Assembly: GCA_022592435.1 (NCBI GenBank)
Contig: JABYQS010000075.1
Coordinates: 1 to 64,000, forward strand
Source: Cerioporus squamosus
Taxonomy: Eukaryota > Basidiomycota > Agaricomycetes > Polyporales > Polyporaceae
Reading direction: 5' to 3'
DNA length: 64,000 nucleotides
Numbering within the stretch: the stretch's first letter is position 1; each line of letters starts with the position of its first letter. A model generated the notes under the pieces. It saw only the letters and a list, made by a program, of their open reading frames with translations, was not told the DNA's origin and did no database searches. The translations under genes were made by a program, and so were the position numbers. This document shows positions 35,735-47,046 of the stretch, in pieces.

Positions 35735-38537
35735 ATGTTTTCCCGACGCGTTACCAGGAGTGTTACTCGGGCAGCGGCTGGTGAGTGTCTGCTACATCCG
35801 AGCTCGCCCACAACCACCCTAAGCAGACTCGCCAGCCACCACCAACAATGCGCCTGTCGCACCCCCCGCACCCCCCGCGCCCGCCGCAGCACCCAATCAG
35901 ACCCAAACCACCGTAGACAACAAGCCGCCTCCCCTCCGCACACGCTCCGGACGAGTCGTCCGCCAAATCGCCTCGACCGTCCAGAAACTGACTGGTGGCC
36001 GCCGGGGCCGAAAGGCCGCAGAACAGGAGCTAGTCGAGAGTCAGGCATCAACGAGCACGGCGTACGTACTTGTCCCTCCCATCTCACCGGTCTGCTCAAT
36101 CTCACCCACCCAAACCAGTCCCGCCCGGCCACAAACCACCGCTCCTCCACCGCGCAAGCGGCCCGCAAGGATGCTCCTGCAGCATCCACATCTACAAACG
36201 ACGCGTACGTATGCAATTCTCTCCCTCAACACGCTGTTCCTCACCCCCGTGCTGCAGTCCCGTTGAGGCGCCCGCAACCACCTCCGCTGTTGCACGCAAG
36301 CGTGCCCCAAAGAAACAGCCCGCCGCTAAGACACGCGGTGGCTCAAACCAGGGCACGGCCAAGGCTTCCCCCTCCATTCCCCAGCCCGCGCCCGAGGCAC
36401 AGAGGGCACTTGCCGATCCCCCACCGTCCCGTTGAAGGCCGTCGAAGAGTACGATGCGCTAACCAGCGCTATCAAGGAGTTCAACCGCACGACCCTCGCC
36501 AACAACCGTATCAAGAGGGCGCCCGAGCCTCCGTATAAGTCTCTCCTCGACATACCTAGGTACAAGTGCGTTGGCCCGACATTCAACCTCTTCGATCCTG
36601 CGTTCCGCCTCGTTTGCGGAAATCGGCCGTTCTCCCACGGAGTCCAGGAGCAGCCGGCGGTCCCTGGTGCAGACTCCGGATACGATACGGAAAGCGAAGA
36701 CGGGTCTCCCGCCGGTGACGGCGCAGGCGCGTCGGCGCCGTCGCCAACGCAGACCGGTACGGACGATCTCAACTACAACCCGGTCGTCCTTCCCATCCCT
36801 GAGCGCGACGAAGAAGCACAGCTCCCGACGCAGCATCCCCTCCCTGGCGCGACGCTCATTTCGCGTCAAAATGCGTACGTCTTCGATCGCAACGGTCGAC
36901 CCCTGCCCACTGGTCGCGGTGAGCCCGGTATACCCGAGCCTATCGGCGACGAAGTCGCGGCGTTGCTCAAGTCCTGGAGAGGCCCTCCCTACCCGGCGAA
37001 CTGGCACGGCCCGATGTTCGAACAGGAGCTGCAGCTCGCTACCCCAGCCAAGGATGTTCGCCCCGGCCTACTGACCCGCCAGTACGCCGTCAACCTGGGA
37101 TACCCGGACGATGCTCTTGAGCAGGCCCAGGAAGTCGAGCCTACGTCGTCAGCCGGTCGTCCTCCTCGCGCTCTTTTGACCCGTCAGGATGCCGTCAATC
37201 TTGGATACCCCGACGGCGTAGCAAATCCCGGTCCGAGCTCTCTTGCACGGACATCCGCCGCTACGGGCACGACGGCCCCGACACACCAGTACGGCTACAT
37301 GCCTGCTCAGGAAAAGCCCATCCCGGGCCTCCTGTACCAAGACATGTACGAGCCCGAGGCGGCGAGCGCGGGTGATGTTCAGGATGCGGACTCTGTGACG
37401 GCCTCTCCGAATGCGCCAGCGACGGTGGATCCAGAGGAAGCTGCCCGCCGCCAGAAGCACGAGATGATCTTGAAGAAGTACAACGTGCAGCCCCTTCGCA
37501 GGCAGAGTCACGTCTTCCTTGAGCAGCAGCAGCGGCTTCAGGAGCGTGGCCTGCTATCCCCCCGGCATGCCGAGGAATCGGAGGTCTTCGTCTCGGCTCC
37601 TGCCTCCCCGGGTCCTTCCACCGCGCCCCGCCCTCGCCCTCGCCCTGGATGCGAGCTTAAACGTCAACACGCCATCCTCATCGACGAGGAAGGCCGCGAG
37701 GTCCCCATCGGCGCCGGAGACGACACCTCGGAGGACGGCTCGCTCGTCCCCTTTGGCATCCTCGTAGGCAGTGCACTGCAGCAGATGGACCGCAAGAAGG
37801 GCACTCCCGCGGACGAACCGTCTCAAACTCAGCCACAGCCGCAGCCCCGCCGCTCCGCGACCCCTGCCGCTGCTGCTGCCGCCTCGAAGCTCGCGGCCCT
37901 CTCGCGCACGTCCTCGCAGAACAGTCTGGGCCTCCTCTCGTCGGCGCCTCGGGGCAAGCCCATCCCGTTCTCTCGGCACGATTCTCAAGCCTCCCTTGGC
38001 TCCAAGGCTCCTGCCGTCTCGCGACAGAGCTCGCTCTCGTCCATTGGCGAGGCTGGCCCAGCTCGTGTTGACAAGGGCAAAGGTCGTGCTCTTCCTGAGC
38101 CGGAGCCGGAGCGGCAGGACGTGCGTGTCGACATGGGCAGGAAGCGTGCCCGCGAGGACGAGGAGGAAGGTTCGTCAGAAACATCGGAGGGCGACCTTGA
38201 TGAGGTCGAAGCATCACTTGTGGTCGATCTGGAGGAGGACGAAGCAGACGAGGACGACGCGATGGCCGACGGCGACGATGGGCGAGCATTCCCGTCCGGC
38301 TGGCCGATGAACTACGTCGTCCACAAGGGCTTCTTCCGCATCGAGGTCTCGACGATACCCATGCCGTACCTGCCCGTCGCGCCGCTCCCGAAGAACGGAG
38401 AGCCAGTCTTCCAGTATGTCGGTCCTCCGGGCACCCAGCCGCCTGCTATCCTGACTGGCAGCTCGAAGCGGGCAAGGGAAGAGGACGACGTTGCAGAGAT
38501 TGCCCCTCTGTCGAAGAAGGCACGCACCGCGTCGTAG
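35735..38537 (+). CDS. large unknown, probably nuclear, low-complexity protein with internal RQxA repeats; one-base frameshift
   Basis: Start MFSRRVTRSVTRAAA. Exons 35735-35780, 35827-36065, 36119-36204 and 36258-38537 give 883 residues if one C is added at the five-C run 36418-36422 (LADPP then TVPLKAVEEYDAL). Basic patches (LTGGRRGRKAAEQE, ARKRAPKKQPAAKTRG, MGRKRAREDEEEG, GSSKRAREEDDVAEIAPLSK) look like nuclear localisation signals; an acidic block (VDLEEDEADEDDAMADGDDG) follows. A short motif recurs: LISRQNAYVFDRNGRPLPTG, LLTRQYAVNLGYPDDA, LLTRQDAVNLGYPDG, LRRQSHVFLE, LKRQHAILIDEEGREVPIG. Pro/Ser-rich disordered segments separate them. No enzyme motif is visible and the family is unknown to me. 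Exons 2 and 3 both end at a GCGTACGTA site where two donors four bases apart are possible; the frame decides for the later one in exon 2. Confidence 0.6.
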
Positions 38538-38845
38538 TAAATGTCTCCTTCTCGGTTCTTGGATCGTGTGGACATGGAATGTACATAGAGTAGTCGTAGC
38601 CTCTAGTCCGAGTCGGTCGGGCTCAGGGGTCATCTGTAAAATGTGTGCTCTTGTAACGTAGATACTCTGTATTTGTCTCTTCTCTCTCTCTCTGATGTCC
38701 TGTTGCTCGTGTGTTCTGTACAATTGAATTTTCCAGCTGCCCCGGTGCGGCGTCTCGCTCATCTTGCACATGTTGTGTCACTCGAAGTTCTCCGGAAGCG
38801 CTCGTGATAGATCTTGCCGAAATCATCCACATACTGGACCACCGG
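38538..38845. other. short intergenic
   Basis: 3' flank of the preceding gene with a TCTCTCTCTCTC stretch near 38682-38694. Confidence 0.4.
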
Positions 38846-39483
38846 ATGTCCCTCCCCGTTGACGTTCATGCCTCGCGTCCAGATAACCAACCTCAACCCA
38901 AGAGCGCACCACTCAAGTTGACCAGTACCTCGCAAGAACCACCTCTGCCTGAGGAGCTAGCGATGCTTATGTTCGGCAAGTTAGGCGATCAGCTCTGGCA
39001 GTTCCCTGCGGACGACATTGCCCGAATGCTCTCTCCCAAGGTCATCGAATGTGCATACATGCGAAAATCCTACCCTCCTCTTGTTGTTACCGCTGTCTCA
39101 TCGATGAACCTGTCGTGCGCGAGGTCCCGATCGCCGCAGGAATGCCAGTGCTTGGATCGTCATCGTTTCCCCCATTCAGCAACGGGAAGCTCGGCTGCGA
39201 TTCTCTTGCCCTGTTTCTAAACTAGTGCGTCGAAACTTGCGACAAGGCTTACGACCGTGTACGCGAGAAGATCAACGCCCAACTGGTGGATGGTCCATTC
39301 ACGCTGGCACCTCCTAAGCCGCGTTGGTCGCCCGTGCTCGTCTTCTTCCCACACGGCCGACCTACTACTGCGGCGACGTGCAGGTTACGATACAAAGCCT
39401 ATACTACACTGCATCTCTTTACCCGCACTCGTGTTCCGTGTGAGCAAACCGACTTGCCTCAAGCGAATTTCGAGCGAGACTGA
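38846..39483 (+). pseudogene. doubtful gene or gene remnant, family unknown
   Basis: From ATG 38846 a frame reads MSLPVDVHASRPD, then a coding-like block PLPEELAMLMFGKLGDQLWQ and SPKVIECAYMRKSYPPLVV. Near 39112 the natural continuation (VREVPIAAGMPVLGSSSFPP) is one frame off. A TAG at 39223-39225 follows; TTTCTAAACTAG there also resembles an intron branch point plus acceptor, so splicing is possible. After it CVETCDKAYDRVREKINAQL and DGPFTLAPPKPRWSPVLVFF continue to a stop at 39483. No family recognised. Confidence 0.35.
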
Positions 39484-39672
39484 AAACATATTGCATCGCA
39501 CGATTCCTTTGTTTGACGAAGATTTTGTTGAATTCGTGTATCGTAATACTAGTACTCGTAAGGACATGATGATACATCATATGGGAAGAATGCATGGGCG
39601 TGAAAACGTCTAGTGATACATGCGAAAGTGTCCAATCTCAACCAGCGAGCAAATCATAACGGGGGAGGGATA

Positions 39673-42600
39673 CTATGAGACCGCAAGGGGAGTCTTGGCG
39701 GTCTCCTTGGGGCGGGACCGCATGATAGCCAGCTTGCTGAAGCTCCTCTTCCCACTCTTAGAGGACCCCGGTATGCGGGTGGGGAACTCAGTAAGCGGCG
39801 TCAGGAAGGGGGAGTTCATCTGCGAGGATGCGATGGACGCCCGGTCGGCCCCAAGATCGCCCATGGACGATGCCCTCGAAAGGAAGTATCCGCTCTCGCT
39901 GGTGCTGTCTGACAGCTTGCCGTCATCCTCCATGCTCTCGATGCGCGTTTCTTCCACGGACTTGTGCTTCTTCAGGACGGGGAGGCCGGACACGTCCTTA
40001 CGCAGGACTGCCGGAACGTTCACAGTGTCCAGAGCAGGAAGGCCGAACTTGCCCGCATGCGTTATGACCGCATCCTTGTCACCGTCGGTAGGCGCTGCCA
40101 CGTCGACGCTCGCTGTGGAAGCGTTGGAACCCGACGCGGAGTAGGCTGTGTGGGTGCTGTCGCTGGCCAAGGTGCTGTTGGTCGAGGCGGCATTCGAATC
40201 TTCTGACGTACGGAAGATAGGTGGGTCGACGATGTTGACATCTGCGAACGGGTTCTCCTCGGGGAAAGGAGCCGGAGTCGCGAACTTTTCCGGCTCGACA
40301 AAGTCCATGACCTTGGGAGCAGGGACCTTGACGCGACGGCGACGCGTGCGGATGATGCGGAACTTAGAGGTCACGTTTTCGTCGACGTCCTGCGCGGAGC
40401 GACGGGCCTGGCGCCACTTCTTCAACATGAAGAAGGCATAGCGCGTCTCGCCAATAATGACGTCCGAGTAGACGTGAAGGACGGGGAAGAGTCCGACGAG
40501 AGCGATGAGGAAGAAGAGGGGGGTGGACAGCCTCGAGGCGAAGAAGAAGCCCAGACCGACGGTGAGCGCAAGGTACCAGACAACAAGACTAGTAGAATAT
40601 CAGTCAGTACCGAGCCCGGGGTTGTGGTGATCGTTGTACTCACTGTCCGATATGCGTAGTGCGCGAGTAGAACGACTCTGGCCGGGTGAACTCAGACTTC
40701 GAGCGAGCGGAAGTACCCCATGTCGTGATGCCGACGGTAAAGCATGCGAACAGCTTTGATGGGAGGAGACCGAAGAAGTACTGAAGCAAAGAGTGAGCAG
40801 ATGCCTCCAACTTAGAAAACAATAGACATACCATGAAGCCGTACGCGCCGAAGAGCATGTAATAGAGGTCTCCCTCTGCGATGACACCGTAAAGACTCTT
40901 GATGGTAGCGACGCCGAACATAGTTCCGAGCCAGATGGCAGGACGGATCAGGTCACCGGGCTTATAGAGCATCTGGAGTACCGTCGCCGTGAGGATCATG
41001 GGGTAGAGGAACTGCTTGGTTGTCTCGACGGTAAGCCACTACAGAAAAGTCGTGAGTGAGATGGGCTGTGGTCAAGGCTGCTCGGAAAGACTCACGAAGT
41101 CATGGTAAGCGAAGGACTTGGGGAACCAGAACGCCTCGCGGAAGAAACTCTTCGACCAACGTGTCTGCTGCTTCACCCAGCGAACATAGCCAGCAGGGGT
41201 GTCGCTGTCGCAGACCGCAAGATGCGTGTAGCCGGTCTTGTGTCCGAGAGAGAGGATACGGTTGGTCAAGTGCCGATCGTCGCCGAAGGTCGTCTCCTTG
41301 CCGAGGAAAGATTGCAAGATCCAGGGACCGAGAATGGTCATCATGTCGCTAACCTTGTAAAGACCGAGCGGGCCGGACAAGCAGCCGACGCAGCCAAAGC
41401 CGGACTGGCACGCACGCTCAACGCTACAAAGGCAAGCGATGAGTATGGAGACGAAAGGGTAACATGTAGCGACGAAGAACGTACTTGAAAGCAAACCAGT
41501 ACCGCAGTGCGCTCATACGAGCAAGGAACGACTCCTTCTTGTTCCAGATACGCACATCTCCCGTAACACCGGCCAACTTGGGGCTGCTGAACAGGAGCGC
41601 CATGAGGTTCGTGACGGCCTTCTTATGCACGAGCGTGTCGCTGTCGGTCGTGAGCATAGCGTCCTTCGTTCCGAGTACGTATGCGCCGACGACAAAAGCC
41701 GTGAACATGGCATGACGCTTGTGACCGTGCGGCCTGAGAACGTAAACGTCAGCGACGGCCACTCGATAAATACGAAGAATACGCACTCTGTGAAGCACAA
41801 CGCCTTCCAATCTGCCCAGCGCTCAGCGGTGGCACGCTCGTGGAGGTAGTTGAGCATATGGTTCCATGCGACTTCATGAGCGACGTCCTGGCCAGCGCGG
41901 GGCTCTTGAGTAAACCACATGCGGAAGCGTTGCCACTTCGTAGGAGGAGCGACACCAAGAGCCTCGATCGTCTCCCAGTACTTCTGCTTGTAAAGGACGG
42001 ACAGAAGAACCGGAAGGTGGACGACGGTGCGTTCGTTCTCGGGGAAAGCAGCAGTGAAGGCCTCTGCCATGTCGCAATCGGGCTTGTCGTTGCCATCAAC
42101 AACCCCGATGATGTGCTTGACGGGATACTCTTGCTCCCGAAGACTCTTTAAACACTGCAGGAAACGAAGATCAGGACCACATCACGGCGACAATGCGTGG
42201 CTAACTCACAGCTTGCCAAGCCTCCTCATCCTCACGATAACCCACGACGGCGATGCTAACCTCCGGAAGCGCGGAAGGGGCGACCGTCGGAAGCTCGTTG
42301 CGTGCGTGCAGCATATCGACACCCTTAGTGATGGGCGACTTCTTCGTCAGGCGGTTGACGCGGTGACGGTTGTAGGTAGCAGCCGACGCTTGGACGATGA
42401 AGTCTGAAGCCAAAAGCATGAGTGGCCGACGGTCATCGTAAAAAGGGAAGACGTACCGATGATGAGAAGGAGACCGTACATGCCGAACGAGTACGCGCCG
42501 AACGAGACGATCTTCAGACGAAGACCGTAGCCTACCATCAGGGAGAACACGACCGCGAGCGACAGAGAGACCTTGATGGTCGCAAGGATGGGTCGTATCC

Positions 42601-43564
42601 GCGGCTGATCACGATCAACGATGTTGAACGGCGGGACCGTCCAGGGATGCGTGATGTGGGAGGTAACGGTGTCGGGTATGTGGTTGATCACAGGCTCGGG
42701 CGCGACCTGAGGAATCTGGGGGTCGACCACCTCGAAGAGCGGCGCGACCCGTGGCGCTTCCTCTACCGGCAGCTCCTCCTCAATCACTTCCTCGATAATG
42801 ATCTCGTCCATGCTCTCCTCGGTAAGTGGCGGCGTGATGGGGGTCATGGGGGTCATGATGTCGACCGACGTAGCGGGGGATGGACGCGCAATCTCCTCAG
42901 AGTAGAGAGTGCGAGTATGGGCAGCCGCAACCTCACCCTCATCCGTAGACGAGGTCGAGTTGGTCTCGACATAGGTGTCGAACTTCACCTCGCCGCCAGC
43001 GGGATCCGTGACGAGGAACGTTGGTGCGTCCGACTCAGCGGTTGTCGCCGACTCCGATGACGTGCGGTCGGAAAGGGCGGTATATGATGAAGCCTCGTCG
43101 ATCTTCTCGTCGACCGGCGCCGTCGTGTCGACCGACGCCTTGAAGGGCTGGCGGCGACGGCGCTGGGGAGGGCGCCCAAGAGTGAACGTGTCACCGGAAG
43201 GCCTGAACCACCCAAACCTGGAGCCCTTGGACTCCTCCTAAGAGTGCATCTGATAAGTACGAGTAGAGACACGACACTGGAGGTCACTAACTTTTTGGCC
43301 AGGTTGACGAAGTGACTGCTTTAGCGATGATACGTCAACGCTCCCGCGATCGATAAGCCCCGACTGCTCGCTGGGTGTGCCGGGTGTGCCGGGTGTAAGG
43401 GGGGTATACGAGTCTGCCACGAAGAAGCCGCGAGACATCTCCTGGGGAGTACCGGGGGTGAAGGGCCCGGGAGTCTCCGCTCCCTTGTTGCGCTTGGGCG
43501 CGGTGAAGTACGACGCTTGTGGGCGTCGAAGGGGGGTATGAGGTGCGGTGTCTGTGAAGTTCAT
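39673..43564 (-). CDS. GT2 family processive glycosyltransferase, hyaluronan synthase-like (Cps1 type)
   Basis: Multipass membrane synthase that probably polymerises a surface polysaccharide from UDP-sugars; in Cryptococcus the homologue Cps1 makes hyaluronan for the capsule. The start MNFTDTAPHTPLRRPQASYF opens a long cytosolic region rich in TP sites (PLTPGTPGTPSE, MTPMTPITPP), plausible kinase targets. Two membrane segments follow (IKVSLSLAVVFSLMVGYGL, SFGMYGLLLIIDFIVQ). Catalytic signatures: VSIAVVGYREDEEAWQ (nucleotide-sugar fold), VVDGND, TTDSDT (DxD region), GFGCVGCLSGPLGLYK, GDDRHLT and KQQTRW (Q..RW processivity motif). Several membrane spans follow, then a basic and Ser/Thr-rich tail ending TAKTPLAVS at 39673. 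Several short introns split the gene; no frame errors were found. The sugar product in this fungus is not known. Confidence 0.87.
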
Positions 43565-45445
43565 GGTGGTGGGTAGACGGTGATGGCGAGAATAGGTGGC
43601 CTTCCCAGTCAGCGGGGGGGCATCTTTATCTGTCGTTGGTCCTTTCCGCCGCACGAGCGAAGTTTTCGACTCTCGATGATTCGAATGTGCGGATGTTACG
43701 GATGTGGTTCTCTGCGCAAATGCCGTATCTTGATATCCGCTTCGCCCCCACGGTACGAAGTGTGGAGCGGATGCATCCGCCCTGCGCCAGCATCCGCAAT
43801 CATCGCTGTTGCGCTGTCAGTATCCCTGTGCATTCGTTCTTCAACATCGTTCAATCGTGTAGTAAGACTGCACACTTACAGTACTCAAGAGAGTTGTATC
43901 ATGTTCTGGGAACGCGATTCAGGACGCGAGGACACCTCTACATCGTGGTGGGTTGAGTGGGTGGCTGTGTTGGTTTCCTACTTGGGCTGCGCTCTAACCG
44001 TCGGCGCCTCGAGCGCATATTCATCGGGCCCGGCCTTGGCAGCCCCGTCTCGAATCGTCGGTACCGGGCCAACTTTGAATGCTGCCCAGTCTTCATATCT
44101 GCAGGGAAACAAACATTACTATTGCGAGCTACGCGAATGTGCCTCAGGTCCTGATGCACGGTATAATTTTGTCACCTTTCGGACAGACGTACGGTCAAGG
44201 TGACTATAGTGCTGTTCTGTCTGCTCAAGCAACGGATTATTTCCTCAACGGCGTGATTGGTCATCGATCATGTCTGGTGTGGAACTCTTCAGGGCCAGAT
44301 TGTAACCGACGATTGCGATGCAGCCCCACCATCTCTCGATCACGGTCCAGTGTATCGTGCCTCGGTCCTTGAGGCTGCCGACTAGAGGACGGATTGAGAA
44401 AGAGCCTAGCCTCAATTGTAACGCCGTGAGATCGAAACGAATACTCCAAGAAGCCGACCGTCGGCAGACGGGTTTGTAACGCACCTGTGTGGTAGCCACT
44501 ACTAGTGGTTACTAGTCATTGTTCGGGCATGCTTCTTGTGAGCATTGTAAGACCATGTACAAGGACTACGAGCACACCCACCAGGTCAGTACTGGAGTGA
44601 GAAGGATCGATGGCACATACCGACCTTCGGACAGGCGTCGAGTACCCGTTCAACGTTTGGTCCCGCCCCCGCGCCGGTCCGCTGTCACACGTCGATCGTG
44701 TGTGCTGTAAGCCTGCCTGGCCCGCCCACGTGGCTGCGGAAGCCGACTCGGAAATCTGTATGCCGGTGCGCGGTCTGCTATGGAACGCTGCCTGGCCCAT
44801 ACGTTTGTTGCGGTCCCTCCACTCGCCACTGTCACAGCACGTCTCCTGGCAATCCAGACTGCCCGGGAGTGAGCTACTAATTGTATGCGATGGCCTCGGC
44901 CTGTCTCCCCTAGACAGACGATTTGGCTGGCCTATTCCAGGGGGTACGGACGGCATGGAGCTGAGCCGTCGGTCATCTCGGTCAGAGGGCGAAGCTGTCA
45001 TCTGTATCACGCGCGAGCAGATAATAGAGATTCATTATACGATTACCAGTCATCTGAGAGGTGCTCACGGATCCTACGCGCTGAGAAACCATTGGCGTAG
45101 AGGCCATGAGGTTCCAAACCTTGGTCATCACTCGGGGCGAACCTGACGTGGATCGGAGAAGTTGGGGAGAACGCAGCGCCACTGTCCGCTTGAGACAACA
45201 TATCGCGGCGAGAACTTCTCAGAGAGTTTCTTGTCTGAGACATTTGGAGTCACTGGCGTGTTTCGCCGCTAATAGGACGTAGCACGTTGTTAGCGCATGA
45301 GCGTCGACAAGCGTCGACGTCACTGCCATAGTCGCGGCCCTTCAACTCGCATCTGGTACAAAAAGAAACTTGCAAATGAGCTAAATCCGACTGAAGATAC
45401 TGAACAAGAGCACTGCGTACCAGATTGGCGCAACCGGCTGCATGC

Positions 45446-45572
45446 AGAAAGAGGAGGTTCAGGAGGGTTCAGGACTCAAGGTGATTCGAAGAGAAACAGG
45501 TTAGACGCTGGGGTTGCGATACCGGGAGCGGGCGTCTCCCTACATAAACTTGAACTTGAACCTCCTCTTTCT
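45446..45572. repeat. 16-nt perfect inverted repeat, 95-nt spacer
   Basis: AGAAAGAGGAGGTTCA at 45446-45461 and its exact complement at 45557-45572; both arms are flanked on the outside by CATG. Could form a hairpin in RNA or mark a decayed inverted-repeat element. Confidence 0.55.
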
Positions 45573-46563
45573 CCTGCCTCATGAATTTGTGTCTAGCTAT
45601 ACTGCTTCTGAAACCTTTAGTATGATTAGACACTACCAGAGGAACTCATGTCCCGCTCTCTGAACTTCCGGAGCTGACCATTTGGCACTACATACCGTCA
45701 CCCGTGTCAATACCCCGGTAGCGCGGGCCTCGCAACCTGGATATTGTCCGTCATCGCTTCGTCTCACTCCATCCTAGTACTACTGATCATCGCTAATCCA
45801 ACCTTCTTGAATTGCAATGCTTCGTGAACCTGCGGCCCTTCCAGCCTGGGCCTGGTGTACACGCCCGATCATCAGGAAGCTTATCGTCAGGTGTGCACAT
45901 GTACACATGTCGTCAAGGCAAACCAGGTCTCCCCATGCGGTACATATGCGCTCGCAGGCTCAGAGTCGCGAAGACAATCAGGTACGATTGTGTCTCACAA
46001 CCACAGCCACATGTCAAGTACTGACGCATGACGACTTTGAGCCTTTGACCTCAGACTAGGCATGACATCAGGCTTCGCGAGGTCGCGGATTTGTTTGCTG
46101 GCATGGCCATACAACATGTACAGCAAACACTTTTCGAGAGCCCGAGCTACGACCGTACGATGCTGAACTGAATTGTTTCCTTGACAGTCACGGTTCTAGT
46201 ATGGTCCCGCAGAGTCGTGCAGGCAAGAAGACCACACACTGCTCCGTGCCTGGCTCCGCCGCGACATCCTTCATCGACTCAAGCTGCCACGCCAGTCAGT
46301 GTGACTCCGGCACGGTATGGATGGTGAGTAGTTTTATCGGGTTCCCATGACGAAGGGTCAATCAACTGACGAGACCTAAGCTAGCCATGTGCTAGGTCTT
46401 CTCGACCATCCGCGCTGCGCACAGACAACGCGGAGGGTCCATATCTCGTGTCCGTCTGCCGGCCACCATCTGATATGGTTGACTCGGACAAACCAGCATA
46501 GATTCCCCCAAATGACTACTTGCTTTGTCCGACATAAGCTGCTTTGAAGGTATTACTTAACTC

Positions 46564-46588
46564 GTTCTTTCTTTCTTTCTTTCTTTCT
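46564..46588 (+). repeat. TTTC microsatellite
   Basis: About six tandem TTTC units; polypyrimidine on the plus strand. Confidence 0.85.
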
Positions 46589-47011
46589 ATCCTCGTCTAT
46601 TGCCCTACTTGACTCGTTATCCCCACAACAACCCCATCAACACGGGTTCGTCGACATATGCTCGCTAGCCGCCGGACCATATGGTCCCTCCCGGCCCCTC
46701 CCCTTCTGGGACCTCGCGCACAGTCTTCCGTGGGCGATATCGCTATAAGCGTCCTACGGACTATTGCTCCGTTGCTGCGTGCGCGGCCGCGCATCCGTGC
46801 CCATGCGGTTGCCGCTGCTCAGCTCGAGCCCCGAGACGGTCGACGCCCCACTCGTGTATGCTGCCTGCACCGCCGCAGCTGTTTCATGCGTATCCTGGCT
46901 AAGACGCGTCATACATCAGGACTCAGGAAGGTCGTGTGCGGGGTATAAAGCGGACGGGGGTCGTTCGGGGGTGGTCAGGCAAGGGATCACCCCTCACCGT
47001 AGCTGTCGCTG

Positions 47012-47024
47012 CCCCCCCCCCCCC
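47012..47024 (+). repeat. 13-C homopolymer in the chitinase 5' leader
   Basis: Thirteen consecutive C residues end about 22 bases before the chitinase ATG, probably in the 5' UTR or core promoter. Confidence 0.85.
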
Positions 47025-47046
47025 TGCTTAACAGTTTGCCCTCGAG

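Larger units (their letters stand above)
43565..47046. other. long intergenic region (3.5 kb), simple repeats only
   Basis: Divergent promoter region between the GT2 gene (-) and the chitinase (+). No supported gene. It holds an inverted repeat (45446-45461 / 45557-45572), a TTTC microsatellite (46564-46588) and a 13-C tract just before the chitinase start (47012-47024). Confidence 0.45.

Noticed and set aside
42422..43060. 212-codon plus-strand ORF opposite the GT2 gene
   Set aside because: Charged shadow frame of a confirmed GT2 exon.
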